Of a stretch of 64,000 nt of DNA, positions 45,449 through 59,500 are shown one piece after another. Numbering within the stretch: position 1 is the stretch's first letter; each line of letters starts with the position of its first letter. The stretch is from Pleurotus djamor. Its lineage: Eukaryota; Basidiomycota; Agaricomycetes; Agaricales; Pleurotaceae. The DNA lies in assembly GCA_029747585.1 (NCBI GenBank), contig JAPEVF010000085.1:1-64000 (forward strand), given 5' to 3'. The notes below the pieces were generated by a model. It saw only the letters and a list, made by a program, of their open reading frames with translations, was not told the DNA's origin and ran no database searches. The translations under genes and the position numbers were made by a program.

Positions 45449-46316
45449 TTGGCCTGGAGTGTAGTGTAGTCAAGAGAAAAATTTGGTGAGCGCTTAGAGG
45501 GCGGATAGGAGAAGCTCAGGAGAGGAGCGCTGAGCGTCCAGCGCTTGTCAACGTCATTTACTTCCTCTTGGCCATCAACTGAAATCGGCTTATCATGTGC
45601 ACGAAGCATAACAAAGGCAGGTCCTTGTGGCGAGCTTCTCAGATCCATGCATGGTGAGCCGTTTACCCATGAGACTTCTCGTATAACACCCACACTGTCA
45701 TTCGTGGTGACTTCCCTGCGTCCTAATGCGTATTTGATATCGACTCACATGAACTCGGAGACGACTCCTCTTATAGCTTTTCATCATTGTGCCTGCCACT
45801 GTATCTAGCGCACAGAGCGTTAGGTTCTTACACACCGCCATCCTCCTCCTCGTCTATCAGCCAGCGTGTTATTCCTAATTGAAAGCGTCATCTCTCTAAA
45901 GGAGCAGGATGTTCTCAGAGGGTGTGTATCTCGTAGGTGCATCGTACTACCAAGTCCTGACCTCATCCTTGCTCGTAAATAGCCGCCAGATTGACCCCGC
46001 CAGGCGGGCTATCTCCTCAGTACGGTGCTGTCGAAAGCACTGGTGAGCGGAATTGAACCTTACGCACAAGCGACTTCCCGTGTATGAATTACAGCAACAG
46101 GTAACCGTAGCTGCTCAAAATCCTCCCCTGGTAAGCTCCCCTGAATCCTCTTCGCAATCTCATCCATAGTTGTGGCACAACTTAGATAGGGATGTTCCAC
46201 ATGAGCACTGCGATGGATACCGCACGCAGAGCATCCCACCTCACCCACAGTCACTACCCTCTTCTCGTCCAAGGCCATGTATTCGACTGAGCCCTTCCGA
46301 AGCCAATCTCGTCACA
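45449..46316. other. upstream region of NAT10
   Basis: No gene supported. Short frames on both strands lack domains. Confidence 0.35.
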
Positions 46317-46586
46317 ATGAAGCGGCAAAGACGCATGGCGCTACATGATCAATTGAATGGAGGTGACATCTATTCTCAGCACTATAGGCGTACCGAGCAC
46401 AAGCTTCGTCCAGCCTTCAAGCGCAGGAAAACGAGCGATTCCCTCATCTTCAAATTCGATGCTGAGGGTACATCGGAAGCACCACCAGAAGAAATTTCCA
46501 CTCCTCACGGGGACGAGATAACACTTTCTACGCTAACTACCCCAGTACGCCTCCAGGATCTCTTACTTTCTGTTATGACTGAGTAG
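46317..46586 (+). CDS. small hypothetical protein
   Basis: An 89-codon frame from ATG at 46317 (MKRQRRMALHDQLNGG). It is basic at the N-terminus (FKRRKTSDS) and acidic later. No family recognised. An in-frame ATG at 46170 would add 49 residues of low plausibility. It lies 10 bases before the next small gene on the same strand, so the two could be exons of one transcript. Confidence 0.3.
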   Translation: MKRQRRMALHDQLNGGDIYSQHYRRTEHKLRPAFKRRKTSDSLIFKFDAEGTSEAPPEEISTPHGDEITLSTLTTPVRLQDLLLSVMTE

Positions 46587-46596
46587 AAAACAGGCT

Positions 46597-47036
46597 ATGG
46601 AACTCTCTTCGTACTTTGGTCGCGGGCCGTTTGTGGCATTTGGCACCAGCGCTGATCCTCCAATGCTAATGAACCATCAAAACTTTTATCTGAACGCCAA
46701 TGCGAGTGGAGGAGACGGATACAACGGGTCTATTACGGGATCCAATGTCGGTGGAAGAGAAAACCAGAACGATGTCAGGAATGACCATCGCAATGCTGAC
46801 CGTAAGCTTCTGAGGCTATTTCACGAAAATCACAAGCACTAGTACTCACTCAATTTTCTCCAGAGGAGTCTCTTCAAACCAGGCCGATGCATTTTGAGCA
46901 CACTCGCCTGCGTGACAATGTCCTGCTAATGTTTGGGGCGGTAATGATGTCTATCACTGGTTTGGTGTTCTTCGTGGATTTGGACGTGCTGTTGGCTTTG
47001 CTGAAAGCGGTAAATGCGAAGGCACCAAACCCGTGA
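46597..47036 (+). CDS. small hypothetical protein with one membrane segment
   Basis: Exons 46597..46801 and 46864..47036 join in phase to 125 residues. The N-terminal half is Asn/Gly-rich (NHQNFYLNANASGG, GSNVGGRENQNDV), reminiscent of N-termini seen in many Agaricomycete orphan proteins. The C-terminal half has a probable transmembrane helix (VLLMFGAVMMSITGLVFFV) and a short tail. No known family. Confidence 0.45.
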
Positions 47037-49539
47037 CTGAAATTACTTAAATTTAATATGCATACCACATATGTGGGATTTATTTAAAATGTGTCTTCCA
47101 CGAGCTGCCATGCTCCGTGCTTGGGACCATCAATGAAGGACGGTGGGGGTCTTGAAGCCCACTGAATCCCACCTTGAGCCCATCAAATTGTGACTGTCCC
47201 GCTCCCAAGCGACTCCCCATTTCCACTGACTATGAAGGCCCTTCAATGGAAGTAAAAATGAGGACCAGATAGCGAACTTCACTCCAAAATTGCGTTTCGC
47301 AGCGTCAGAAACCCAAAACGGGCCGCTACCTCACTTAGTCTCCGCACCCCTCCTCTTTCCTCCTATTTCTTCTAGGAGCTCCTAGGCCCCTGAAACGAAG
47401 CATCTAAAGACGGTTCTCGCCTTACCGTTAGTCTCACAGTGGCTCGAGACTGAGGCCAACTACTGATATGGAACTCGACTATGCTACCAACGGCAGATTT
47501 TCCATCATTAGTCACATCTCCAAATCAACCGTCGGTGATATATCCGGAACGCACACCGCGATCCATGTATATACTTCCCGCTTTGAGCAACAACAACACC
47601 TTAACTGCGAAAGTCAGTCTTGTCCCATTTGCTAGCGTACGTACCTGATCCAAGCTGCTGTAACTCCCATACAACCGCTGTCGTTCACACCTGAACTAAC
47701 GATGATATGTAGGTCAGGGCTCGAGGGTACCGGCGAACCTGCGGCCGAGCCAAACCACCCGCGAGGTCAGAGAAGCTGCGGTCAGGTTTATACAGTGAAC
47801 CTAGCGTCCGCAATCCTCCCGGATTCTCCTTGGATTATTCTCCTCTCAGTTGCTGATCCTGAACCTGTAATATGAACATCGACCGTGAACGCCTCGCATC
47901 GTTCCGAGAATTCAACGACATCATCGGAGGAGCATGTTGCTCTTCATTCCGATAGGAGTATGATGTTGATACCTGCAAGCTTTCCGAACAACCCCCAGTT
48001 GAATCACGCTAATCTCGCACAAGAAGATAAAGACGTGGATCCAAGAAGGTATCAACCAGAAGAAGTCCGAGTCCAAGTGAAATTGGCGCAAAAAGAATTC
48101 ATGAACGGTTGAGCCTGAGTCTCTCTCTCACCTTGTCTGCGGTCGATAAGGCAGGGGCAGTGGGATGGAAGCTAGGAAGTAGATTAAACCGATAATCACC
48201 AGGAACAACCGCCGCAAGTGGATGCGAAGAAGCTAATCGTACGAAATTCAACGCGAAGTCCCAGGAAGCTCCATAAGATTTGTAACAAGCTATAAGTCAC
48301 AGAGGATGATGACGAAGTCAGTTCCATTGACCCGACCCCGAAGGGAGACTTCCTTCGGAGAGTCTCTGTGCCTGACTGACGGACTCCTTAGCGAGATGCA
48401 AAGAAGCCCTTCTCATCGGTAAGTCAAGGATTTTCCAACACATCGAAATGGAGTGGATACTAGGACGAAGCCTAGCGAATATATAAATACATTATAATAA
48501 ACTAAATACTTGAGTTGCTGGTATGTGATTATACAAGTCCATAGAAGTCCGTAGTGGCAAGCGAAAAAGTCCAATGTGCGTGTAAGTGTATGGTAACAAA
48601 AAGTCCGATGCGAGTCTATGCAAGGTGGGAGGAGGGGGGATGTAGTAGTGATAATAAGGGATTACAATAATCAAAGATGTGCGGGGTCTGATAGTGGTCT
48701 GATGGTAGATGTAAATGTAGACGGAGAGGAAGGGGAGGAANTATCAAGATGGAAGGAGGATGATCTTCGGAAGAAGGGATCGAGGGGGATGGAAAGTCGA
48801 GAAAATACACGGTGTCGTAAAGGGAGCGTCAAAGTAGGTCACAAAAAGGAGAGTACAGGCGTAGTCCATAGCAGGCAATCGTCCAAAATGTCCAATGAAG
48901 GTAAAGTCCAAGTCCATGGTGTAGTGTAGTTGGAAAACGGTGATGTCCGATACTAATGATGATGTCTGAGAGGTAGTCCGTTGAAAGGGAGCTATACAAA
49001 GAAGTTGACGAAATCGAAAACAACGGAAAGCAGAAGAATCAAGGAGAACGAACAGCAAAACCGAAACCGAACAACGATTTACAGAAGGGGAAGAAAGGGG
49101 AGCAAGATGGATGGAAGAGGGAAGAGGGTCTGAATAAAACCACAAACAAGGGCAAGTCTCGGTCAACAAGGCAAACGAGAGAAAGTGCCAGGTCCATTAA
49201 TAAGTTGAATATAAACGGGTGGCGGCCTGGAAACGATCGAAGTCAGAAAAAGAAAGTGAGCCTCCACCCAAAGGAAAGGGGAGAAAAAATAGTCCAAGNA
49301 AAAAAGTGTCCATAACAAACTTGTCCATGTGTGTTGTGTGTTGTAAAGATCCATTTCTTGCTTCATGCATGCCATGACGAAACGTAAGTGGCGTCATATC
49401 GATTTGCATTCATCGTCATTCAGTATATCGATGCGTGTTGGGGTTGCGAGGGTCGCGAAAAAATAGATTGTTCGGGTTCCCGTTCTTCTTCTTTGCATCC
49501 GTGAAAATCGTCTTCTTCCTTCTAGCAAGGTACGGCTAG
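47037..49539. other. gene-poor region
   Basis: A short frame at 47468 (MELDYATNGRFSIISHIS) has the look of an N-terminal exon of the same kind of orphan protein but finds no continuation. From about 48480 to 49500 the plus strand is purine-rich. It may include the 3' UTR of the Zn2Cys6 gene. Confidence 0.35.
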
Positions 49540-52022
49540 TCATTGTGTAATCGTCCGACTGACACGTCGGCACGTGGAACTCCTCTCCAAGCGGGACCCA
49601 GGAGACTCGGGTTGCATCGGCAGGCCATACGATTGATTCGTCGGAGGGGAGGGTTGTTGCCGTTGAACCGGTTGAGGAGGAAGCTGAGGAGCCTGCGCCG
49701 GTAGTCCGTCCAATCCATCGCGACTAAGGGGTCGTGGGGAAGGAGACATATACAGCGGCCTCGTCCACGGAGAGCTTTGTTGCGGCGACAGAAGCGGGAA
49801 CCGAGCGTTAAGACTCGTCATGGCGTAAAGAAGCACACCAATCTCGTTGCGAACGTCGGAGCTATTCATCGGGGGCCACGAGTTCTCCAGGTTGTTCATC
49901 TCTTGGATCAGGATCTCCGCCGCATCAGTCCAGCAATGCTATACATCATTGTTTGTTCAGATGGGACACACAAAGATGGGCAGAGAAGGGGAAGACAAGA
50001 TTGATGATCCATAATCAGCACGTTGATTGTTCAATGAAGATTGTAGACAGTGGACTTACCCCGATTATGGGTTCCACAAAGTTGAAATCAGCGTCAGATA
50101 GATGCTTGATGAGAGCCACACAGCTGCGAGCCGAACGGAGACAGTTGGCATACGCCACGCCAGCACCATCACCTTGAGCGAACCGCCGGTACAGTCGAAT
50201 CATCGCAGCATGAGCAAGCGAGTGAGCAGCAATATACACAGGCTTGTCCTCGGGGATCGCGGCATCCAGCTGATGGATAGGCAGCAGTGTCGGAAGGAAC
50301 TGCGTGATTGCACGTTCAAGCGACTGAATGTCCTCCAGGAACCGTCCAGAGGGAGGAACACCTATATCCACATTGAGTAAAACAGCATGTCTGAAGGCAT
50401 GTGAAAGTACTTACGAGGATCCCAATTGGAAGCGATTTGGTCGGCTCGGTGGAAGAGAGCAGACGCTTTTGCACGAAGAGCTTGTGCAGAAAACCCACCA
50501 TTGACATCGCCGTTCAAAAAGGACCTAACTGTCAAGAACGACGGAGTTTGGTTCATTGATCCCTACATCGAGCACAGGTCAATATTGGCTGATATTGAAA
50601 AAACTGATACACTAAAGAACTTACAGCTGAATATTCGGCGACATCCAAAGGCCATGGGATGTTGATCGAGTTCCAAGAGTCGGGCCCATCCGGGATCATT
50701 GAAGGCCGACGGAGGACGACAGACCAGCAGCGATCAAGATTGAATACTTGCCAGAACGTCAGAATTCTCTCGCTTTCATGTAGATCGGCTTTGAACGGCT
50801 TGATATCAAAGACATCCGAGGGCTGTTGAGACATCCACGACTGGGTCTCGACGCTGATGCCTCGGTGGAGACCACACTGAAGAGCGAGACCAGTAGCAGC
50901 CGAAGCATGGTAGCTCCCTTCCATGATACGCCCATTGGACAGGAAGTACATAGATAGGAGGCAAGAAGCCTGGATGACATCTAGTACTCTGTCGCCTAGC
51001 CGAAGAGCATTCACCATAGCTTCGAGGGCCAGCGCCAAGTAATGGTCCTCATGCTGACAGAGGGGTTCGGGACGAGAAATGAAGCAAGCCCAAAGATAGA
51101 CAGCATTCATTAGAACTGGATGACGTTGCTCGGAAACGGGCAAGCTCAAGCTTTCTCGAAGTCGCGCCGTGCTGAGCAACAAACCAGATTGTTGGCGATG
51201 CGGGGCGTATATATCCAAGCTAGGTAAAGAGTGTCAGGCGATAGAAACGTGGTTTGAATGAGGAAAACGTCACTTACAGCATCTGGGCAAGTTCAATCGG
51301 TGGCTGAAGCTTAGCTTCTTCGAAGTATAGCTCCGGGCTGAATGGCGATGGTGAGGGCGATGGGACTCCCTAATGTAGCATTAGCGATCCATAACGGTGG
51401 GTACTAGCACGCGTCAAACGTACCGGTAGATGCGACCAAGAATCATGAGGTGAGTTGGTTGAATCTGCAAAAAAGATGAGAGGAGTATTCCAGTAGGGAG
51501 GCATACTGCAGGGGGACGTTGCCAGAGGGGAATGGAGAGGGTGCCCCAGATAAAGGAGTCCCCGCTGCAGAGCTGATGGATGATGAGGATCCGGAGCGTT
51601 GATGGAGGTGAGGATCATAGAGCGTGACGCCTGGAGATATGTAGTCGGGATCTTCGAGCTCGCGTATACGATTTTCGAGGCGGGCGATGGTCTCCCGAAG
51701 GATCTGGGTTCTTGTTTTGCCCTTTCCATCATCGTATTCACATCCGTCAGACTTTTTGGCGCGGATGCATTGCTGACATGCGGGCTTGACGCCGTCGCAG
51801 CGCTGTGTAAAGCAGAAGGTGGGAGAAGATCAATGACACGCACATGCATCGGAGGTGATCCAAGAACGACGTACCATTTTGCGTTTCCTGACGCGACGGA
51901 TTATACGGATGAGTTTGCTGAGAGGCTGTGCAGAGGATGAGATGACATTACCTGCATCGCAAGCATGCTTTGCCTCTTTGCAGAGACCCGGAGACAGTGC
52001 CCATCTCTAGCTTTGTAGCCAT
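49540..52022 (-). CDS. Zn2Cys6 fungal transcription factor
   Basis: Nuclear sequence-specific regulator. Exon 1 (51952..52022) ends inside the zinc cluster, exon 2 is only 13 nt (51875..51887), and exon 3 starts at 51802. Together they give ACLRCRKRKM then RCDGVKPACQQCIRAKKSDG and CEY, the exact C-x2-C-x6-C-x6-C-x2-C-x6-C spacing. A coiled-coil-like linker follows (LRETIARLENRIRELEDP). The fungal-specific middle domain is clear at 50553..51218: YLWACFISRPEPLCQHEDHY, ALQCGLHRG, ILTFWQVFNLDRCWSVVLRR. The C-terminus is Pro/Gln-rich and ends at 49540. Target genes unknown. Confidence 0.88.
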
Positions 52023-55000
52023 TTCGGAAGGCTGCGGAACTGGTGAAATTGGACAGGAAATGCGGGGATGTGAGGCCTTGAGTGTGCAAGCGGCTGGGCA
52101 GTGCCAAAGGGAGGGCAGGGCGGAGAGGGCGGGACACGGGGACGGGGACGGGGATGAGGAGGAATTAAAGAGAAATACTAAAGGAATAGGAGACAGGAGG
52201 AGAGCATGAGAGAAGGGTGTGGAGGAGGTTTGAAGGAGGAGGAGGGAGAAGAGGATAATACTTATATTGAAACAGAGTCAGTCATATACTTAGTCCGTTG
52301 AGAGTGATTTGAGTCCTCCTTGCACAGCCGAAGACGACGGGTTCTGTTTGTCCAGGGACGCATGGACTCTCTGATCTGATCTCCCTCCATGCCGATATTT
52401 GTTTTCAAAATCCCGATTCCCATATCGGGAAATTCCCATCTTTGGCACCCAACACCGTCAGCCTNCCCCCCGCTGTCTCCTTCGCCGGCAACCACCACCA
52501 TCGCCTCAGACGCATGTGGCTCTGCTGCGTTGTCAACCATCTCGCCTATGCTTTCTCAACAGTTCTTCCCTTCGTCCTGGCCTCTTTCCTCGACCTATGT
52601 CTCACCACGGTCATTGTATGCCGCATTGTTGATCGCCACAAAGAATCCGACCCAGATGCGGGCCGACCACATTTTCCAATCTTCCCCAGTCTCCAGGTCT
52701 CCAGCCCTTTCAAAGAGACTACTGGCGACCAATACATGGGATTCCATGCAAAAAGTATGTATGCTCCATCTCCATACCACTGGAAGCGCGTGAAGCAACA
52801 CTCTTTTTCGCATCTCCTTCCATGACTGAAGCCGGAACTGGGCTGACACGATTGAGAAGGAGAGCAAACTGAACCAAGGCACGCATTCATCTGGCTCACG
52901 TGGAACCTAACACGAAACACGACCACGCGTCATTGCCCTGCGACTTTGACGCATATAACCAATACCCATATTTTATCCCAAAAATATCCACGCCTCCGAT
53001 TGGATCTTTGGCGGCACCACTGCATATGCCCACTCGATGTATGCGTGCTTGTATGCGCATATATGCACTCTCTACAAACTATGGTAGCCTTACAGTTAGC
53101 TTACAGGTGAGCAGACTTGGATTGTCTCTTTTGTTCACCGACGCGGCCATTTATCCCCTTGGCCTCCCAGCCTGGCCCTACATCATCGATAAAGCACCCT
53201 TCAGCCCTGTCCTCAAGCCTCTGAACAACCGTTGCCATCAAGCAAACCATGTCACGGGTTATTGGACTGAGAAAATCACTCCTTCCGAGAAAGCACGCGT
53301 GGTTCATTATCCCTTCTGTCTGCCAGGTGGCGCACATCTTACTCTCTATCATTCAGGCCTGCAACATCCAGGTATATGCGCATTGTTATCTTTTGTAAAT
53401 GCTTGTTCATTGACCTTACCATGTAGAGTAGGTTATGTCTTTACATTCACATCACGCACGAAACCTTTACCCGATAACTCATCTAACTGGTGCTGCGGTC
53501 TGGCCTCTCTCAAATCCTCCATCATCCACAGAGACAATCTTCCATTCGGACCTACCTTGGTACCCTAAGTATACGTCAACACCAGCTTGCCTCAAGCTCC
53601 GTTGCTCACTCGGCCCGTCGTGAGCTTTAATTATGCTCGCCCCACTTCCCTGTCGCTCTGCATTTCTATTTCTATCAGTGAAACCTCTCTTCGAGAGCAA
53701 GGTCTTTCCGTGAAGATAGCTATTCCATGCTATATCTCCGGATTCCCACTCGGTACCGCCTCTTTGGATTCTTGATATGAACATCAAGGCGCTATGTCGC
53801 ACGGACTGGGGTGTTGATCGTTCGTTAGCGTTCGTTACCAATTACAAAGAAACACCCAATATTCCCCCGATGCTCCCACATTGTCTCTACAAACTCTCAC
53901 AAATCGCGTCTTTTCCCTCCGCTTCGCAAGGAACTTCAAGACACCGTGGTCCTGTCTATCAAAGAGATCACCAACTCGGATTTCGAGAAGACGAAGAAGC
54001 CGTGCAGACTGGCACTGGCATTGTGCTTCGAATCGATGCGTGAGTCTTGTTGTGCAAGTCATGAGCCATTCGCCTTTATTTATCTCTCCATGACACCCGC
54101 TCCGAAAATAGCCCCTCTTGGCGATCCCATGAACTCATGCCAGAGCAGGCTTTTTTTGTCGCCTGAATAACTAGTGGTGAAACCAACTCTAAAGAAAGCA
54201 TCGGATTCATCTTGCACCCGTCCTCACTCACTTGCTCGCGACCTTTACATTTAAGCGTGGTTGCGTCGCGAATTCAAGCATCAAGGTTGGTTTGGTTTCG
54301 TTGATGGCTCCGTTTGACTCTCTTTCCCAGTTTGTAGGTTGTCCCATATTGTCGATTATCCCCATATTGCGATATCTCCAAAATAAATCCTCCGTCTCTG
54401 TATTCCCTTCCGTTTGCGCCGATCCGGCTATCATTCCATGACATCCGCACTTGAACCACTCCAGGACAGAAGTGTACTCACTCTCGGGGCGTTGACGTAC
54501 ATCCTGAATTCTGAAGAGCCTCAAGTGTGTTACATCGCAGTACCCCATGGGTTCCCGGTGATTATACTCTGCTTGGCTATAGTGGACGCGTTTTATTGCC
54601 TGAAAGCCCCATTCCGTGTCTTTGGTTGGCATCACAATATCATCTCGTTTTTCGATTTCTTCTCACAAAACCTCGCCGTGACTCTGGACCCATCAGCGCT
54701 CTAACCACGTACTACTGACCAACCGCGAGCCGTTCTTGGGTTATCTGCAACATACCTCGTTTTGCGTTCCCGTCATCGGTCTCACAAACTTCGTACAGGC
54801 ACTGATTGTGGATAGACGCTGTCTTGTCAGTTGACTTGAGCTCTCTAACCTTCCTATCGATTGTTTTGTGTCTTGGATGTCAGAATGTCAGTGCTGATGT
54901 GATAGTTCTGATTTCATCGACACGCGAAAGAAGTTCTTCGTTGGGACCTTGGAGAAAGTTGACTCTCTGCGTGACATGCTTCTTGCTTCTCCTTCTAACG

Positions 55001-56579
55001 CATGGGTTTGTGGTTTGCCTTTGATCAAGCCTTCGGCACGTCGTCCGACTCATTTCCCTTTTCATTTCTTCCTTCGATGTTCAAGGACTTGACCCACATG
55101 ATCGAGAACATGCACCCCGAGCTCGCCATAAGTCGCCGTACGAACCTATCGCGTATGTCTTAATAATCTCTGCGACTGCGAAAGCGAACATCCAGACCCG
55201 ATATCTCTTCTTTGCGTGTTGATCGGTTTTATCAGAGTGTAAAGTCATCACAAGACTCTTGCAAGACTCTACAACACATCCCTGCAGGAAAAAAAAATTG
55301 TGTTATGTTTTGCGCAGCTGTGGATAGACATCCGCAGACCTACGCCACGAGAACGCTAACGAGAGCGAGGTCGGTATGTTCAAACGTCACCGAATAAACT
55401 CTTAGCCTACGCCAACCGACAAGTAACTTCCATGTCTCTCGGGTCGTATAATTTTTGCGGCCGAAGCACAAACAATGGCCTTACCCTCTCGAGTCCTCGC
55501 CTCGACTGTTGTGAAAATGAAAAGCCCAAGAACCTCGAGGCCCCTGGTCGAAAATCTAACAGCCTATCAAGGTGAAACCTCACGGAGCCAACGGATGGAT
55601 GATGCACTGATGAATCGATGACGTCCGCATCCCGAAGTGGTCGCGGTTGCCTTTTTGGGAGGTTGTTGGGAGGAGATGTCTATGGTGGTCCAGACCTATG
55701 AATCCGGGGAATGTGAGGGTTGGTGCTCATTGCTCGTCCAGCCCTAAGCAGGGATGCGCCGCTTCAAAAGTTCGCAAGTCGCCACGGGAGGCACGTAGGA
55801 AAAACACGTTACCTAGTTTCTAGACACTTTTCTTGGCTTTAATGTTCATCCACGATGGAAGGGGTTTTGTTGATCATGACCGTTAAACGTTCTGCCAACC
55901 AAGCCACCAGTGGCAGGTACCGTAAAGATCCCGCCACACTCGAAGAGTTGACTATACGCGGCGAAACATATAGACATACAGTGGGGAACTGTCACGGAGT
56001 ATGACAGGACTGATCATGATCAGAAAGGATTTGTGGCAGGCTTCGCCTTCAAGCTGGACGTAAGTTCTCCTTACATCTTGAACTTGAAAACCTTCTTTGA
56101 TTGTTCCATGATGCATGATTGAGGGGACTAGGCACGTATGAGAGAGACGTAGATCATCGACCCTTGAGAGTGGCTGGTTCAATCATTGGCTTGGGTCCGT
56201 TCAGTGGGGGTTTCAGGGAAGGACACATACAGCAGAGCTAGTGTCGCATCTTGACGAGACATTTGCCACAAGCATCAGCACGGCGAAGAGGTACTGTTCT
56301 GTGGCCTGTATAGTGTAAAACGTACATATAGGATACGCGAACAAGGGTTGAAGAGACTACACGCTGTCGACGCAGACGATCGCAAAGAGGTTAGCCCCTC
56401 GTAAGCATTCAGGAGAAAAGGAGGTCGGGTCGTCGGGGACTTGGAGTGCCGATGTCCTTAGCACTGGTGCCACGAAGTCCATTGAATGGTCCTGACAATC
56501 AGGCGAGAATATTGCGGCTCGGAAGAACACGTACACGCCTTTCTCATCGGAATATAGATATGCATACAGTGAGAAAGGC
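52023..56579. other. long region without a supported gene
   Basis: About 4.5 kb, CT-rich upstream of the Zn2Cys6 gene. The most protein-like piece is on the plus strand near 53890..54040 (LRKELQDTVVLSIKEITNSD, KKPCRLALALCFESM), ending at a possible donor GTGAGT near 54042. I could not extend it into a gene. One N lies near 52465. Confidence 0.3.
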
Positions 56580-59500
56580 CTAGGCTGCGATTCCAAAGAT
56601 ACTCGGTCTATTGGATGACATACTCCTCTTCGGGAGGGTTCGAGAAAGCTTCGGGAATGCATTCGCAGGCAGTGACGTTCTGGATGACTTGGAGTTACTT
56701 CTGGGTGGATAACTAGTCGACTGGCGGCCTTGCTGACTGAGGGGGCTGATCACTTCGGTCAGACGTTTCTCCAACGCGCATGCTTGTCGAACATAGGCAT
56801 ATCGTTGGAAATAGTTCAAACCTTGCAGGAAGATAACCCCGATCTATCGAGAAGCCGCGTCATCAAAGAGGTAGAATGCACAGCAACCACAGGTGTGATT
56901 GATATCTATCTGGCTTACTGGGTACGTCCTCAATTGATTCAGAAAGTCCACGGTCATCTCACGGATAAGCTCCTTCTGATGAAACAGACCGAAAGCAACA
57001 GGCAGTAATCCACCTGTTCCAGGAATGAGGTAGGATAGAAACTGAAAGGAGCAAATTCCATCAATGAAACCAAAGCGGTGTTGATCAGTGAGGCTCACTT
57101 CGACAACTTGCTCGTAAGAGCGAACATTGGCAGTCAAGGTGTGCATGATTAAGGCAACTTCGGTATCGGACATCGTGCCCCCCTGCCGAAGACGCGAAAG
57201 CTGATGGAGAACATCGATTTTGTGGAGCGCACTAGTGCTACGAACTTGAAAGTCCTGGAGGAGAAAGACCCAGGTTCAACGTGTTTGGCTAGGGATAATA
57301 ATAATTCGGCACGAGGACCAACCTCAGCGTAATTTCGATATACCTCGGTTCTGCGCCATGCCTCGACCCTGCTAGCGTTGGCAACAATCTCTTTCATGAA
57401 AGCCGCTTCATCGCGAAAAACCATGCCGCTGCCTAACTTTGCTGGTCGACCCGGACTCCCTTCATGGTAAGGTGCACTAGTGTATCCGATAGCGGTGGCC
57501 CCGGTAATCTCTTCTTCGTAACGTGATGCCAAACGCAAGAAACGCATGGTGTATTCCGTAAACTTCATTCGAACATAGTTTTCGCCGTACCGATATTCGA
57601 TAGCAGTAGCTATCTTGGGAAACACGCTTTAGTCAGCGTGTTTCAAGCGAGAAGATTAGAAACTTTTCATTACACACATCTTCGATAAAGAGGCTATCCA
57701 TGCTTGTTTCTGATCTTGCGAGGAATTCAGGTTTTACTCCGTTTGTAGCGGGTAGGTTTGTGGCATCATTATCAGCTCCAACGACACTTTCTTGTCGAGT
57801 GGGCGCGGCCATCCTGGACACAAGGGACGTTCCACCAATTTGGGGCAAATGAACGAGTGGATATGCGGAGAAAATGGTCTTCGAAACAGTGACCTGGCCA
57901 GAAGCAATATCGAACAAAACATCCCACATTCGTAAGGATTCAAAGATCGGGTTGGTTACACCGGCGATGTATGCAGGCCTGAGAGCAAAGCGAAGAATAA
58001 CGGTTGTCATGTCAGCGACGGTGGTTTCAAACCTACGTGAGAGGTTGCAAAAGGTAGAGAAAACCATTCATTGTTCCTAGTTGTAACGAATTGAGGGGTG
58101 CCAAGCCCGCATCGTCCGTTCAGTAAAGTTCGGGAGGGAAGAATTTCCAAGAATAGAAGGAAGGGGCGGTGCAGGCAGACGGCATCGAAGAAAAGGAAGG
58201 GCCGATGCATTCCAGGCGCGACAGAAGAAGCGACAGGGAAGTGATAAAATGATGTCGGGACTCACACTGCTTCCCACTCGTCCTTGTTCTCGAGAGTGGC
58301 GTAAGGGAACGCGCGTTTGATGAAGCCCGTCATCACGCCGCAACCTGAACCAAGAGCACAGGCTGCTAGAACAAACTGCGAAACTTCACCTGCGGGACGC
58401 TTATGTCCGATGAAAAGGATCCTCTTCGCTGTGATCAGTGCATTGAAGAGGATAATGATCGGATGAGTTTGAGCGCCGTTGGTATGCAGGTGTGGGTGCA
58501 CCGGTCCCGTGACCAGGTTCGTGGAAGAAAAAACTTTGAATAGCGACACTAAAGAGTACTGGGAACGATATGACGTCGTGGATGAGTCGGTGCACGGCAT
58601 TGGGAAGTTAAAATGACTCACATCGCCAACTTCCTCGGGGAACGTGTATAGTGGCAGTTTGATGGGTAGTTTGTGTCCTTGAAATTCGATAGAGGTGTGG
58701 TAAAAGTGGGTATCGGGAATATCAGTATGAAACGAAGCGGTTTTGACGAGTTCAGTGCGTGGAAGTTCGCTGGGATTTCGATTTGTGGGCGTCGTGTTCA
58801 TGTCGTCAGCTGCGATTTCGTCGTCAGTTTTTGCTTTCAGATAGTTTGCGTGGGGTATGTCGTCGTGATTGGGTATCTCAAGTGGTCTCAAAGAGCCGGG
58901 TATATTGGTGGTAGATGCTGACATATCGATGGGGTCGTCCAGGGAAATGCGGTCTACGAGAGTATCGTCGCCAACAACGGACACATCACTGCCGACACTG
59001 CCCTCATGCGAATTTGAGTGACTTTCGTCAGAGAATGACGCTGGCCGGGAAATAGATTCGGTCACGCCTGCGCCACGCAATGACCAGTATCGTAGAGGTT
59101 GACTCCGGCCAAGAGAGTCCGTGAGGCCCGGCGATGTTGAAGGGAAACTAAGCTTTCTCTCCGGGGTGGTGATGTGATCCGCGGCATCATGTTCGAGGCT
59201 GCTTCTTGGAGTTTCCGTTGGTGTTACGCACAACTCCCCTTCGATAGCACCGGGAGTTTCAGAGATGGGGTGGATAATGGAGCCGTGGCCTGCAGATGAG
59301 TCGTGGCTACTTTTTCGCTTTGTGGTATTGGACAAACTTGACAGGGAGCGGTTCGCAAACTTTTCCCAAAAAACGTCTTTCCTCTCAACGCCTCTCATGA
59401 TAAGCCTCTCGCTTCGGCTCAGAGAAGGGGCACCAGAAATGTCCATAGAATTGATGGCTTCGTACAAGCGTGCGAGGGAAGACACAGAAGGGTCGGCGAA

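Noticed and set aside
45960..46080. Possible tRNA-like folding with a GTTCAATTCC-like arm on the minus strand
   Set aside because: The remaining arms and spacing of a tRNA could not be found.
48480..49400. Several frames on both strands in purine-rich DNA
   Set aside because: Low-complexity Gly/Glu/Arg or Ser/Leu/Phe peptides typical of biased base composition.
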